Source: Pseudomonadota bacterium (GTDB lineage Bacteria > Pseudomonadota > Alphaproteobacteria > Rhizobiales > Xanthobacteraceae). From it: a DNA stretch of 53,284 nt. Both the position numbers and the translations under genes were made by a program. The notes beneath the pieces were generated by a model. That model made no database searches. It saw nothing but the letters and a program-made list of their open reading frames with translations, and was not told the origin of the DNA. Positions 44,686 through 53,110 of the stretch are shown piece by piece. The first letter of the stretch is position 1, and each line of letters starts with the position of its first letter. The DNA lies in assembly GCA_018242205.1 (NCBI GenBank), contig JAFECJ010000030.1, forward strand, positions 1-53,284. Reading direction: 5' to 3'.

Positions 44686-45824
44686 CCCTCTATTCCCATG
44701 CTTTTGATCATGTCGTCGATCTGCCGCAGCTTCTCGGGATCGCTGGCCAGCGCCTTGCGCGCGTCACCCGCCGCGCTTTTCGCCTTGTCGCGCTCGCCCA
44801 GCACCATATAGGCGCGCAACAGACGCTGCCAACCGGCCAGATCGTCGCCTTTTTCCTTGAGCCTGTCGGCGAGCTTCGCCACCATGCCACGGATCATGTC
44901 GCCACGATCCTTTTCGCTCATCTGGTCGGCGGCGGCGACGTCGGCGGCGCTCGGGCCGGGCTGCCCGGCCGCGGGCGCAGCCACGGCAGCCGGCGGGGTG
45001 CCGCCGACGCGGGTCAGCGCCTCGCGCACCACCGGCGCCCAGGGAGCGTCGGCCGGTGCGTCCTTCAACATCGTCGTGAAGATTGCCGCCGCCTTGTGTC
45101 GGTCGCCATCCTGTTCGGCGGCGATGCCGATGAAGAACAATGCTTTCAGGTTTTTCGGATCGAGTTCGATGGCGCGTTCGAACGCGGCCTTGGCATCGAC
45201 CGTCACGACGCCATTGGCGGCGGCAGCCAGCGCCTCGCCGAGATCGGATTGCCGCTCGGAGGTTTCGCCGGCGAGCGCGATCACCTTGCGCCGCGCATTG
45301 ACGGCATCGGCAAAGCGCCCCATGCGCAGATAGACCGGCGCGACGACTTCGTAACCGCGCACGTCATTCGGATTTTTCTCGAGATGGGCCTCGACCTGGC
45401 TCACCAGATTCTGGATCGAACGGTCCTGGCGCGCGGAGGCCATACGCTCTGCCAGCGGCTGTCCCGGCAATTGTGGCGAACCGAGCACCGAGTAAAGCGC
45501 CACCGCGCCAACCGGCAGCAAGATAAGACCGATCAGCGCCGCCGCCCGGCGCCGCCAGGCTGGGGCAGCAGTATCCACCGCAGGCTGCCGGGCCTCGGAA
45601 GCGTCGGCCGCGGCGATCAGCCGCCGCGACACCTCGATTTTGGCCGCTTCGGCCTCCGCCTCGCCGATCCGCCCGTCGGCCCTGTCGCGAGCGATTTCAT
45701 CGAGCTGATCGCGATAAACGGCAAGATCGCTGCCGCCGGTGGCGGCCTTGCGCCGGCCGAGGGGCCACAGCACGGCGAAAATCGCCGCCGCCGTCATCAG
45801 CGCAAATGCAAGCCAGAGGCTCAT
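44682..45824 (-). CDS. ccmI: Cytochrome c maturation protein CcmI (CycH)
   Basis: A 380-residue protein with two membrane segments (about 3-19 and 93-112), a cytoplasmic loop containing [32 protein letters not shown] in part, and a periplasmic TPR region (about 140-250). CcmI binds apocytochrome c C-termini and presents them to CcmF/H. The ATG at 45824 (MSLWLAF) is the family start; the open frame continuing to 45920 has no similarity. It is the first gene of the four-gene operon. Confidence 0.93.
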   Translation of the reverse strand: MSLWLAFALMTAAAIFAVLWPLGRRKAATGGSDLAVYRDQLDEIARDRADGRIGEAEAEAAKIEVSRRLIAAADASEARQPAVDTAAPAWRRRAAALIGLILLPVGAVALYSVLGSPQLPGQPLAERMASARQDRSIQNLVSQVEAHLEKNPNDVRGYEVVAPVYLRMGRFADAVNARRKVIALAGETSERQSDLGEALAAAANGVVTVDAKAAFERAIELDPKNLKALFFIGIAAEQDGDRHKAAAIFTTMLKDAPADAPWAPVVREALTRVGGTPPAAVAAPAAGQPGPSAADVAAADQMSEKDRGDMIRGMVAKLADRLKEKGDDLAGWQRLLRAYMVLGERDKAKSAAGDARKALASDPEKLRQIDDMIKSMGIEG

Positions 45825-45946
45825 GGGATGATGTCGATCCACCTTGGCGGTCCCGGGGGAACCGCGACCGCAGGGAGGGGATACATCAGCCGCGATCATG
45901 GCGGCAATGAGCAAAATCAACCGCGGTGTCGGCGAAAACGGCGAAA

Positions 45947-47365
45947 TCAGGCGCTCGCCGCCCTCGGTTCCGTCGCTTCGGCGACAGCGGCGGCCACTTC
46001 GGCCGCTTTGGTGAACTGGGCGGCGTAATCCTTGCCGAACACGATAGCGCTCAGACGAATGGCGACATCGACCTGGGACTTGCGGAAGCCGCGCTCGGCG
46101 GGGCCAGACTGGCGCAGCGCGTCCAGCAGGCTGTTCATGTTATTGTCGAGGAACTGCTGCATCTCGGAATAGGTCCGCTGCGTCATCTCGTTGATGGCGA
46201 GCTCGCTGGCGAAATGCCGGCAGGTACCGACGAAGGCGACCAGCGCCTCGGTTTCGGCCGCCTCCTGCGGATCGATCCTCAATTGCGGGCTGATATTGGC
46301 GGCGGGACGAATGCGCAGCAGGCGGCGAACACGGCCGGGCATGGACTCGATTTCGGCGCGCAGCGTATCGCCGATCTGCGCCCGCAAGCCCGACAGCGCG
46401 CGTCCCCACGAACTGTCGATTGGCATGTCGAGTTCGGTGCGCAGGCCGCGGGCGGAGTCGTGGATGGTCTTGAGCAGCGCGCCGGTCGCGACCCCTCGCC
46501 CGCTGCGCAGATCGTCGCGCAGTTCGAGTACCTGACGCTCCAGCTCCGACAGCACGATGTTGACCGAGACGCCGTACGGCGTTTCGGCGACGCGCGCCGC
46601 GGTATCGCTGCCCGCGGCCCGGACGCCGAAGCGGATCAGTTGCCACGGCGCCGCGAGCCGGCTGCGCACGGTCAGCAGCGAATAAAGGAAAAGTTCACTG
46701 CCCGGCGCACCGGTCTTCTCGATCAGGGCTTTGTATTCGTCGAGCTGCTTGCTGTTGAGATTGCCGACCTGCAGCGGCAGCCGCGCCGCCATGGCATTGA
46801 GGCCGTCGCGCGCCTTGAGCACGCAGCGCAAGGTTTCGGCGTCTTCCTGGGCGCGCTGGGTACCGATCTGGGCCAACATGCGTCGGCGGGTCGTCTCGTC
46901 GGTCGAGGCCGAGCGCAGATTGTCGCCCAGCGCCGCCGCCACGCGATCCTGAAAAGTACGGACCAGATACTGCGCCTTTTCTTCGTCGCCGGCCTGCAGC
47001 GCGGTGCTGATCAGTTCGTCCATCTCAACGGAATCGCGCGGCAACAAATCGCGACCGATCCAGGTCCACAGCGGATCGAGCGAGGCGCGCGCGATGCGGC
47101 CCGGATGGCGGTGCTGGCCGAGATCGTCAACCAGGAATGGCTCGAGCGGTTTGAAAAACAGCCGCGCGCTATGGCCGATGCGTGGCGGTCCCGATTGCTG
47201 TTCACGGGCGATGCGCCGCAATTCCTGCAGCACGAGTTCGGCCGCGCCCAGTTCTTCGCCGCGCAGCAGGCTGCGCTCGAACTCGCGCAACAGCATCGCG
47301 CGCGCCGGCGAAGGCAGCTCGCGGAGATACGCTTGAAGACGCTCAATTGTGTCGGCGCCCGCCAT
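45947..47365 (-). CDS. Conserved hypothetical protein, mostly helical
   Basis: I do not recognise this 472-residue protein. It starts MAGADTIERLQAYLRELP and is rich in Arg, Glu, Leu and Ala, with no signal peptide and no clear membrane segment, so a soluble, largely alpha-helical cytoplasmic protein is expected. Codon use matches its neighbours and no antisense frame is better, so it is probably real. It lies 122 bp upstream of ccmI on the same strand. There is an Arg-rich segment SMPGRVRRLLRIRP near residue 340. No function is proposed. Confidence 0.75.
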   Translation of the reverse strand: MAGADTIERLQAYLRELPSPARAMLLREFERSLLRGEELGAAELVLQELRRIAREQQSGPPRIGHSARLFFKPLEPFLVDDLGQHRHPGRIARASLDPLWTWIGRDLLPRDSVEMDELISTALQAGDEEKAQYLVRTFQDRVAAALGDNLRSASTDETTRRRMLAQIGTQRAQEDAETLRCVLKARDGLNAMAARLPLQVGNLNSKQLDEYKALIEKTGAPGSELFLYSLLTVRSRLAAPWQLIRFGVRAAGSDTAARVAETPYGVSVNIVLSELERQVLELRDDLRSGRGVATGALLKTIHDSARGLRTELDMPIDSSWGRALSGLRAQIGDTLRAEIESMPGRVRRLLRIRPAANISPQLRIDPQEAAETEALVAFVGTCRHFASELAINEMTQRTYSEMQQFLDNNMNSLLDALRQSGPAERGFRKSQVDVAIRLSAIVFGKDYAAQFTKAAEVAAAVAEATEPRAASA

Positions 47366-47465
47366 CGCCGGCTTTGCCCACTTGGTGAATAAGTGGGTTT
47401 GATAGCGCGGCGGCCGTTAAGAACCCTTTAAGCATGTCGCGGTCGGCCCGCGACATGCGGCCCCC

Positions 47466-47957
47466 TCAGGTCAAGGGGGTCCAGGTGCCGTCGGGATTAC
47501 GGCAGGCGGTGCCGCGCGCGGTCTGCGGCTGACCGCCGATATAAATGGTATGAGTATACGAGCGGCAGTTGTGGCCGCGATCGACATAGGCCGGCCCCGG
47601 CACGATGGTACCGTAACGGCCCGAATCTGGGTTCTTCCAGGTGACCGGGGCGCCCGACGGGCCGCGCTCCAGCGCATCCATCTGGGCCGCATAAGCCCGC
47701 TTGCGGTCCTCCTCGTCGAGCGAGGCGCCAATGCGGTTGCCGACGAGGCCGCCGAGCAGGCCGCCGATCGCAGCGCCGGCGAGGCGGTCGCCAGTGCCGC
47801 CGCCGGCGACAGCGGCGCCCAGCAGCGCACCGGTCCCGGCGCCGAGCAGCGTGCCGGTATTCTCCCGCGGGCCGGGACCAGAGCCGTCGGAGCTGCCGGC
47901 GCACGCGGCCAGCGTCAGGCCGAGCGCGGCAATGGACAGAATTTTCGGTGCGGACAT
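47466..47957 (-). CDS. Glycine-zipper outer-membrane lipoprotein (17 kDa antigen-like)
   Basis: A 163-residue lipoprotein. The lipobox LAACAG gives the lipidated Cys at residue 19. A Gly-zipper double helix follows (LLGAGTGALLGAAVAGGG and LAGAAIGGLLGGLVGNRIG), then a C-terminal domain with CRSYTHTIYIGGQPQTARGTAC, the usual ending of the 17 kDa surface antigen/SlyB-like group. It is probably anchored in the outer membrane and structural. It stands as a single gene. Confidence 0.88.
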   Translation of the reverse strand: MSAPKILSIAALGLTLAACAGSSDGSGPGPRENTGTLLGAGTGALLGAAVAGGGTGDRLAGAAIGGLLGGLVGNRIGASLDEEDRKRAYAAQMDALERGPSGAPVTWKNPDSGRYGTIVPGPAYVDRGHNCRSYTHTIYIGGQPQTARGTACRNPDGTWTPLT

Positions 47958-48068
47958 GGGACCCCCGGATCGTCGTAAAAACGCGGCGCAAATCGCCGTT
48001 TCAGTGCTGGAACTTATAGTCTATCGAAACGCAACAAATGGGGCAAAAGTCCGGCGAATACCGCCCGA

Positions 48069-49439
48069 TCAGACCGCCGGCAGCGTGAGTTCGGCCCGCA
48101 GCCCGCCGATCGGCGCGGCGCCGAGCTTGAGGTCGCCGCCGTAGAGGCCGGCCAGTTCGACGACAATCGACAGCCCTAGACCCGAGCCCGGCTTTGTCTC
48201 ATCCAGCCGGCGGCCGCGCTGCGCCACCTGCTCGCGCTCGGCCGGCGACAGGCCGCGCCCGTCGTCATCGACCACCAGCCGCGCTACGTGTTCGTCGCTT
48301 CCGGCACTCGCCCGCTGGCGCATTACTTCGATGGCAACGCGCGAAGCAGCCCATTTGCAGGCATTGTCGACGAGGTTGCCGAGCATCTCCTCGAGATCGG
48401 CCCGCTCGCCGCGAAACCGCACGGCGTCCACCAGCTTGACGTCGACGGCGATGCCGCGATCGCGATGGATCTTTTCCATGGTGCGGGCCAGCGCCTCGAC
48501 CACCGGCGCGATGTCCGTCACCGAACCGACCACGGACGCGCGCGCAGCAATGCGCGCGCGTTCCAGATGCCGCGCCACCTGGTCGCGCATGATCGCGGCC
48601 TGCTCCTGAACCTTGTCGGCCAGCGGATCGCCCGCGCGCGACGACGCCTCGTTGACGATCACCGACAGCGGCGTCTTCAAGGCATGCGCCAGATTGCCGA
48701 CATGGGTGCGCGCGCGCTCGACGATCTCCTTGTTCGACTCGATCAGCGCATTGGTCTCGCGCGCCAGCGGCGCGATCTCGACCGGAAAGTCGCCGGTCAG
48801 TCGTTCGGCATTGCCGGACCGGATCGCGGCAAGGCTGTCAGTGATACGCTTGAGCGGCGCCAGACCGAACCGCACCTGGAACATCGTGGTCAGCAGCAGT
48901 ACTGCGGCGAGAATGGAGAACGTCGCCAGCAGCGCCTGATCGAAGGCGCGGATTTCGTCGGTGATTTCGGCGGCGTCGCCCGCGACCGCGACAAGATAGC
49001 GGCCCTCCTCACCGAGATCGATGTTGCGTTCGACCAGACGCAGCTTCTGATTTTCGGGGCCCGTCACATAGCCTTGCCGCGAGCCATCGGGCCCCGGCGC
49101 CACCCCTTGATCCTCGAGGTGCGGCAGGCCGCCATCCCACAGCGAGCGCGACGCCCGCAACTCCGGCTTGCCGGGATCGAGCCGCGTGATCTGCCAATAC
49201 CAGCCCGACAGCGGCAGCTCGAACAAAGGTTCGCCGAGCGCCTGCGGGCTCTTGTCTTCCTCGGGCGCAGCGACATCGGCCACCAGAGTGCGCAGGTAGA
49301 CGCCGAGGCGGCGGTCGAACGAGCGCTCCACCGCCTGGCGATAGAGCGAGGACAAGACGATACCGGTAATAAGGAGGATCACCACCGCCCAGGCGGTCGC
49401 CGAAACGAACAGGCGCAGCGCAAGGGAGTTGAAGCGCAT
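48069..49439 (-). CDS. Sensor histidine kinase of the PepSY/RR/HK operon (FeuQ/PhoQ-like)
   Basis: A 456-residue kinase with membrane segments at about 10-32 and 165-187, a roughly 130-residue periplasmic domain, HAMP, HisKA with the His in NLAHALKTPLSVIV, and HATPase (NLVDNACKWAAS, DDDGRGLSP, GSGLGLSIVVELAGLYGG). HALKTPL and the overall layout resemble PhoQ and rhizobial FeuQ. The ATG at 49439 is 4 bp after the regulator stop. The family senses osmotic or envelope conditions. Confidence 0.92.
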   Translation of the reverse strand: MRFNSLALRLFVSATAWAVVILLITGIVLSSLYRQAVERSFDRRLGVYLRTLVADVAAPEEDKSPQALGEPLFELPLSGWYWQITRLDPGKPELRASRSLWDGGLPHLEDQGVAPGPDGSRQGYVTGPENQKLRLVERNIDLGEEGRYLVAVAGDAAEITDEIRAFDQALLATFSILAAVLLLTTMFQVRFGLAPLKRITDSLAAIRSGNAERLTGDFPVEIAPLARETNALIESNKEIVERARTHVGNLAHALKTPLSVIVNEASSRAGDPLADKVQEQAAIMRDQVARHLERARIAARASVVGSVTDIAPVVEALARTMEKIHRDRGIAVDVKLVDAVRFRGERADLEEMLGNLVDNACKWAASRVAIEVMRQRASAGSDEHVARLVVDDDGRGLSPAEREQVAQRGRRLDETKPGSGLGLSIVVELAGLYGGDLKLGAAPIGGLRAELTLPAV

Positions 49440-49443
49440 CGAA

Positions 49444-50106
49444 TTAGCCCGGCGGCGCGAGCATATAGCCGAGCCCGCGCACGGTCTGGATGATATCGAC
49501 GCCAAGCTTCTTGCGGATGCGGCCGACGAACACTTCGATGGTATTGGAGTCGCGGTCGAAATCCTGATCGTAGAGATGCTCGACCAGCTCAGTGCGCGAC
49601 ACGACGCGGCCGTTGTGGTGCATGAGGTAAGCCAGCAGTCGGTATTCGTGACTGGTGAGCTTGACCGGATTGCCGTTCACCGTGACGCGGCCGGTGCGCG
49701 AATCGAGCCGCACCGGCCCGCATTCGAACTCGCTCTTGGCGTGGCCGACGGCGCGGCGCAGCAACGCACGCAGCCGCGCCAGTACTTCCTCGAGGTGAAA
49801 AGGCTTGGCAACATAGTCGTCGGCGCCGGCGTCGAAGCCCTGCACCTTGTCGCTCCAGCGGTCGCGCGCCGTCAGCATCAAGACCGGCATGGTGCGGCCG
49901 TTGCGCCGCCAGGATTCGAGTACCGAAATCCCGTCCATCTTCGGCAGGCCGATATCGAGAATCACCGCGTCATAAGGTTCCGTATCGCCGAGGTGATGGC
50001 CTTCCTCGCCGTCGAAGGCGCGGTCGACCACGTAACCGGCATCGGTCAGCGCGGCGGTGAGCTGACGGTTGAGATCGGGATCGTCCTCGACGACGAGCAA
50101 ACGCAC
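49444..50106 (-). CDS. Response regulator of the OmpR/PhoP type (FeuP-like)
   Basis: A 220-residue regulator with a receiver domain (EDD near the N-terminus, phospho-site in ILDIGLPKMDG, Lys in AKPFHLEE) and a winged-helix domain ending FVGRIRKKLG. LTSHEYRLLAYLMHHNGRVV and LVEHLYDQDFDRDSNT are typical of PhoP/FeuP. I choose the GTG at 50106 because GGAG lies nine bases upstream and it gives the usual start (VRLLVVEDD); a TTG at 50124 would add six residues. It is translated just before the kinase gene. Confidence 0.92.
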   Translation of the reverse strand: MRLLVVEDDPDLNRQLTAALTDAGYVVDRAFDGEEGHHLGDTEPYDAVILDIGLPKMDGISVLESWRRNGRTMPVLMLTARDRWSDKVQGFDAGADDYVAKPFHLEEVLARLRALLRRAVGHAKSEFECGPVRLDSRTGRVTVNGNPVKLTSHEYRLLAYLMHHNGRVVSRTELVEHLYDQDFDRDSNTIEVFVGRIRKKLGVDIIQTVRGLGYMLAPPG

Positions 50107-50186
50107 GATAGGCTTCTCCGGCAAGAATCTGGCGCGATCTTACCTGAAATCGCGCAAGCGGCATCTCGCGGGGAAATAGGCCTTTT

Positions 50187-50537
50187 TCAGGGTCTTGGGG
50201 GTGGGGAGATCGCGGCCAGAGGTCGACCGTCGGCGGCGTCTAGGTGAGCGCGGATCACCTTGCCGCTGCGGGCCAGCACGGTCAGTTCGTAGACCAGCCT
50301 CTCGCCGCGCCGGCACAGGCTGGCGCGCACCACCTCGCCATGGTGGCCACGGGCGCGCATCGCCCTGATCGCTTCAGCGAGCGGTATGGCGTGGTGCGCG
50401 GCGATGGCCTCCCGCTGCTCGATCTTGGTGAGGCAGGCCCGCGGCGCCCGGTCGGCGCCATAGGACAGCGTAGCCGCGCCGGGTACGGCGCTGCAGACGA
50501 GTATAATTAATGCGGCGGTTATGCGGGAGACCGGCAT
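50187..50537 (-). CDS. Small exported PepSY-domain protein (FeuN-like candidate)
   Basis: A 116-residue protein with a signal peptide (about 1-28) and a PepSY-like domain (about 38-108). RGHHGEVVRASLCRRGERLVYE and VIRAHLDAADGRPL show the typical alternating strands and the final D-x-x-x-G. It precedes the regulator/kinase pair by 80 bp on the same strand. In Sinorhizobium a small periplasmic protein, FeuN, is encoded next to feuPQ and restrains the kinase, so a similar role is plausible. The open frame continues far upstream into the portal remnant, but the ATG at 50537 starts a clean signal peptide. Confidence 0.78.
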   Translation of the reverse strand: MPVSRITAALIILVCSAVPGAATLSYGADRAPRACLTKIEQREAIAAHHAIPLAEAIRAMRARGHHGEVVRASLCRRGERLVYELTVLARSGKVIRAHLDAADGRPLAAISPPPRP

Positions 50538-50589
50538 GGCGGGAAGGTAACGGCGCGCCGGTGAACGCTGGCTGAACAAAGGGCTCCGG

Positions 50590-51587
50590 TCAGCGCTCGA
50601 AGCCGTCGAAAGCGGCGAAATCCTCAAGCGGCGCGCGGGGCGCGCGCCACTGATTGATCGGCGCTGCCGGGTCTTCATGGCGAGCAGCATCGGCGGCACG
50701 CCAAACGCCAAGGCGATCTCGCGCGCCGCGGCGTGCTTGGCCTCCATGAAGTCCATGTCCTTCGGCGACAGCGACATCGCCTTCCAGTCGAGCCCGCCCT
50801 CGAGCACCAGGGGCCGCCCGGCATTGGCCGCGCCCTGGTACTGCTCGGCGAGCTCCGTCTTCAGCCGTTCGAACTGCGTTTCGGACAGCACCGTCCCGTC
50901 GGCGCCGGCATAGACCAGCGCGCCGGACGGCCGCGCCGCATTGTCGAGCAACGCCTTGTTCCAGTTCGCAGCCGCGTTATGCGTGTCGACCGCGATCGCC
51001 GCCGCTTCCAAGGGGCTCAGCCCATAGTAATCGTCGAGCGGATTGAACAAGGTCAGGTGCAGAATCGGCGGCACCGGGCCGTCCTTGCCGCCGTCCTGCG
51101 CATAACGCACGGTCTGCCCGGCCACCGTATAGTCGAACGCCGCCGGCCAACCATTCGGTCCCGGCACCACCTTCATCCGGTCGGGCCTGAGCGCGTAGAG
51201 TTCACGCGGCACGTTGCCACCCGCGCCGGCGACGCGCACCGCCTCGACATAGGCATTGCCCGAAAGCATCAGATGCGCGGCGATGGTCTCGAGAAAGCCC
51301 GGGCCGTCCTGGCGCGGATTGGGCCGCGCCAGAAGATCGATGAGCGGATGCGCGGTCAGTTCCTCGGCGCCGTCATAGAGCAGGAACGACACGCCGCCGA
51401 CCGCTTCCGCGGTCAGCCGCACGGCACGGTAGACGATGGCGTTGCGGCCAAAACCCTCGCGGGTCAGCGCGGCGTAGTCGCGCGGCGTCCAGCGTGCGCG
51501 GCCGCCGTTCTCCAGCGCGATCAGCCGGCCGATGCGCGTCATCTTCTGCTCCGCCGGGCGCAGCAGTCTCTTCAAGGTGTCGAGCAT
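50590..51587 (-). pseudogene. Truncated, frameshifted phage/GTA portal protein remnant
   Basis: From 51587 the frame encodes an HK97-type portal protein resembling the gene-transfer-agent portal: AVRLTAEAVGGVSFLLYDG, LIDLLARPNPRQDG, AHLMLSGNAYVEAVRV, ALRPDRMKVVPGPNGWP, NPLDDYYGLSPLEAA, NWNKALLDNAARPSGALVY and EIALAFGVPPMLLA. After about 310 residues similarity stops where ANRAFW-type C-terminal sequence should follow. A different frame then reads DPAAPINQWRAPRAPLEDF...FER to a TGA at 50590, as if a deletion joined it to another gene end. No capsid, protease or terminase gene is adjacent. The start lies directly after a terminator, so it is probably not expressed. Confidence 0.8.
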
Positions 51588-51588
51588 G

Positions 51589-51615
51589 AAAAAAGCCCGC
51601 CGAAACCGGCGGGCT
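51589..51615 (-). terminator. Intrinsic terminator of the secreted CHAP-like gene
   Basis: A 9 bp perfect stem (51594-51602 with 51607-51615; AGCCCGCCG / CGGCGGGCT) with a 4-nt loop is followed on the minus strand by TTTTTT. It is 31 bp past the stop of the 51647-52372 gene and the best intrinsic terminator in the window. The portal remnant ATG begins two bases after the T-run. Confidence 0.9.
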
Positions 51616-51646
51616 CCCTTGTTGGCGATGCTTGACGTGCGCGGCG

Positions 51647-52372
51647 TCAGTTGGCCGCGTAGCGCGAAGCATGCGGATTGACGATGGCGTAGCCCGCGAT
51701 CGAGCGAACGTGCTCGCGGGTACGGCCGCCACCGGAATTGCCGTCGTGGACCATCCACTTGTTGCCCTCGACATGGCTCATCAGAACCATGACGTGGCCC
51801 GAGCGCGCCGCCACCATGCCGGGGGCCGGCGTGGTGCGCGGGAATTTGCGCGCCCAGTTGGCGGCGAGGTTCAGTTCCTTGCGGATCTCGCCGAACACAT
51901 AGAGCGAGGCTTCGCAGCCGCAGAAGCGCGACGGGCAGCCCGACGGCCGGCGGCCGACGATCATGCCATTGCCGTTGGCGTCGGCGATCTGCGGGCGGCT
52001 GGCATGCCGCGTCGCGGTCGCCGGCGTCGCCGGCAGATCGGCCGGCCCGTCGGCCGCGGTCGCTGCGGCCCGTGCGGCTTGCACACTGTCCGAACATCCG
52101 CGGGCATTGCAGGACACAGTGGCCTGGGCAGCCTGCTTCGGGCGGTGCGCGCGCCGTACGGTCGTCTCACGCGCCTGCTTGGTCCGACGCGACGCGCCGC
52201 GGGTCTCCGCGGTCACGGGGTTGTCCGAACAGCCACGTGCATCACAGGTCACATGCGCCGACGCTTGCGCGTGATGGCGATGTTTCGGTCTGGCGTCGGC
52301 GCTCGTCGCCGCCGCGGTCATCGAAGCGATCGTCATGATCGCGAGTGCAGCTCGTTTCAATATCCCGGTCAC
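51647..52372 (-). CDS. Secreted Cys-rich protein with CHAP/NlpC-like C-terminal domain
   Basis: A 241-residue exported protein. The signal peptide covers about 1-26 (TAAATSADA), followed by a basic, low-complexity linker with two near-copies of a Cys motif (TCDARGCSD and SCNARGCSD). The C-terminal 110 residues (SGCPSRFCGCEASLYVFGEI, then GHVMVLMSH, then KWMVHDGNSGG) have the Cys-His order of CHAP/NlpC-P60 peptidoglycan amidases or endopeptidases. Cell-wall hydrolysis or remodelling is inferred from that pattern only. It may otherwise be a Rhizobiales-specific envelope protein of unknown role. It is followed by a strong terminator. Confidence 0.75.
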   Translation of the reverse strand: MTGILKRAALAIMTIASMTAAATSADARPKHRHHAQASAHVTCDARGCSDNPVTAETRGASRRTKQARETTVRRAHRPKQAAQATVSCNARGCSDSVQAARAAATAADGPADLPATPATATRHASRPQIADANGNGMIVGRRPSGCPSRFCGCEASLYVFGEIRKELNLAANWARKFPRTTPAPGMVAARSGHVMVLMSHVEGNKWMVHDGNSGGGRTREHVRSIAGYAIVNPHASRYAAN

Positions 52373-52766
52373 CTATCTTGAGAGCGGCATTGACGCCGCG
52401 CGTGGAGGGGACGGCGTTAACGCCGCGTTTGCCTAGATGCCCCGTCCACCGTCTCAATGTGACCAAACAATGACAAATCAAAGCATGACTTATGCTTAAG
52501 CCATGCAGGGCGAGCCCCGGATTTAACGATTGTGTCCCACAAGCGGACACCGAATAAACAACTCGCCGAAAATAACTGATTTTACGTGCGATTTTGCACC
52601 CCACGCGACACATAGTTGCCGTGATCGGCCGCACACGGCCATATTTATTACGGGCCGCGCCTGAAGAAATATCGCGCATGACGCGGTCGATAGCACCGGA
52701 TCGGCCCGAATTTGAATCGCTATGGTAGTGATCGACCACCGTCGCACGTCATGCGAAGAGACCAAG
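52373..52766. other. Non-coding region upstream of the secreted protein gene
   Basis: About 390 bp without a convincing gene. The frames open here have atypical composition. A perfect 12 bp palindrome GGCGTTAACGCC lies at 52413-52424 within GACGGCGTTAACGCCGCG, about 40 bp upstream of the 52372 start. The stretch 52455-52700 is richer in A/T than its surroundings and probably holds the promoter. Confidence 0.45.
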
Positions 52767-53102
52767 TTACAGATATTTGGCGTCGTCGCCGGTCAGCAGA
52801 TCGCGCATATTCGGCATGACCGGAAAGCCATAGCCGTTGCCGGGCTTGTCCCAGAACAAGGTGCCGGATTTGTGGGCCGCGCTGGCATGAAGCTCGGTGC
52901 CGATCATCTGCAGCGCCAGAACGAGCGATCGCATCGAGTCGACACCGAAGGTCGATTTGCGCGACACGCCATCCGGCCAGCCGATCGTCGTGTCACACTT
53001 CCAGGCGCCGTCGGTCTCCTGCACCGGAACGAACAATTCGACCGGGACATCGACGACCGCATCGCCGCTCTTCAGCTTCAGCGTTCGACTGGCCACCAGC
53101 AT
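52767..53102 (-). CDS. Small hypothetical protein (111 aa)
   Basis: A 111-residue protein, not recognised. It has a strand-rich N-terminal half (SRTLKLKSGDAVVDVPVELFVPVQ), a Trp-containing middle (WKCDTTIGWPDG) and a helix (FGVDSMRSLVLALQMIGTELHASAA). This pattern is seen in small uncharacterised domains that often sit in toxin-immunity-like or operon-tail positions, but I do not assign one. No signal peptide is seen. AGGTAGGTG lies just upstream of the ATG at 53102, overlapping the end of the previous gene. Confidence 0.7.
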   Translation of the reverse strand: MLVASRTLKLKSGDAVVDVPVELFVPVQETDGAWKCDTTIGWPDGVSRKSTFGVDSMRSLVLALQMIGTELHASAAHKSGTLFWDKPGNGYGFPVMPNMRDLLTGDDAKYL

Positions 53103-53110
53103 GTGCGCAC

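Noticed and set aside
50187..52097. A single 636-codon minus-strand protein
   Set aside because: The frame joins an antisense-like stretch inside the secreted protein gene, the portal remnant and the PepSY gene. An intrinsic terminator at 51589-51615 and a clean signal-peptide start at 50537 show these are separate units.
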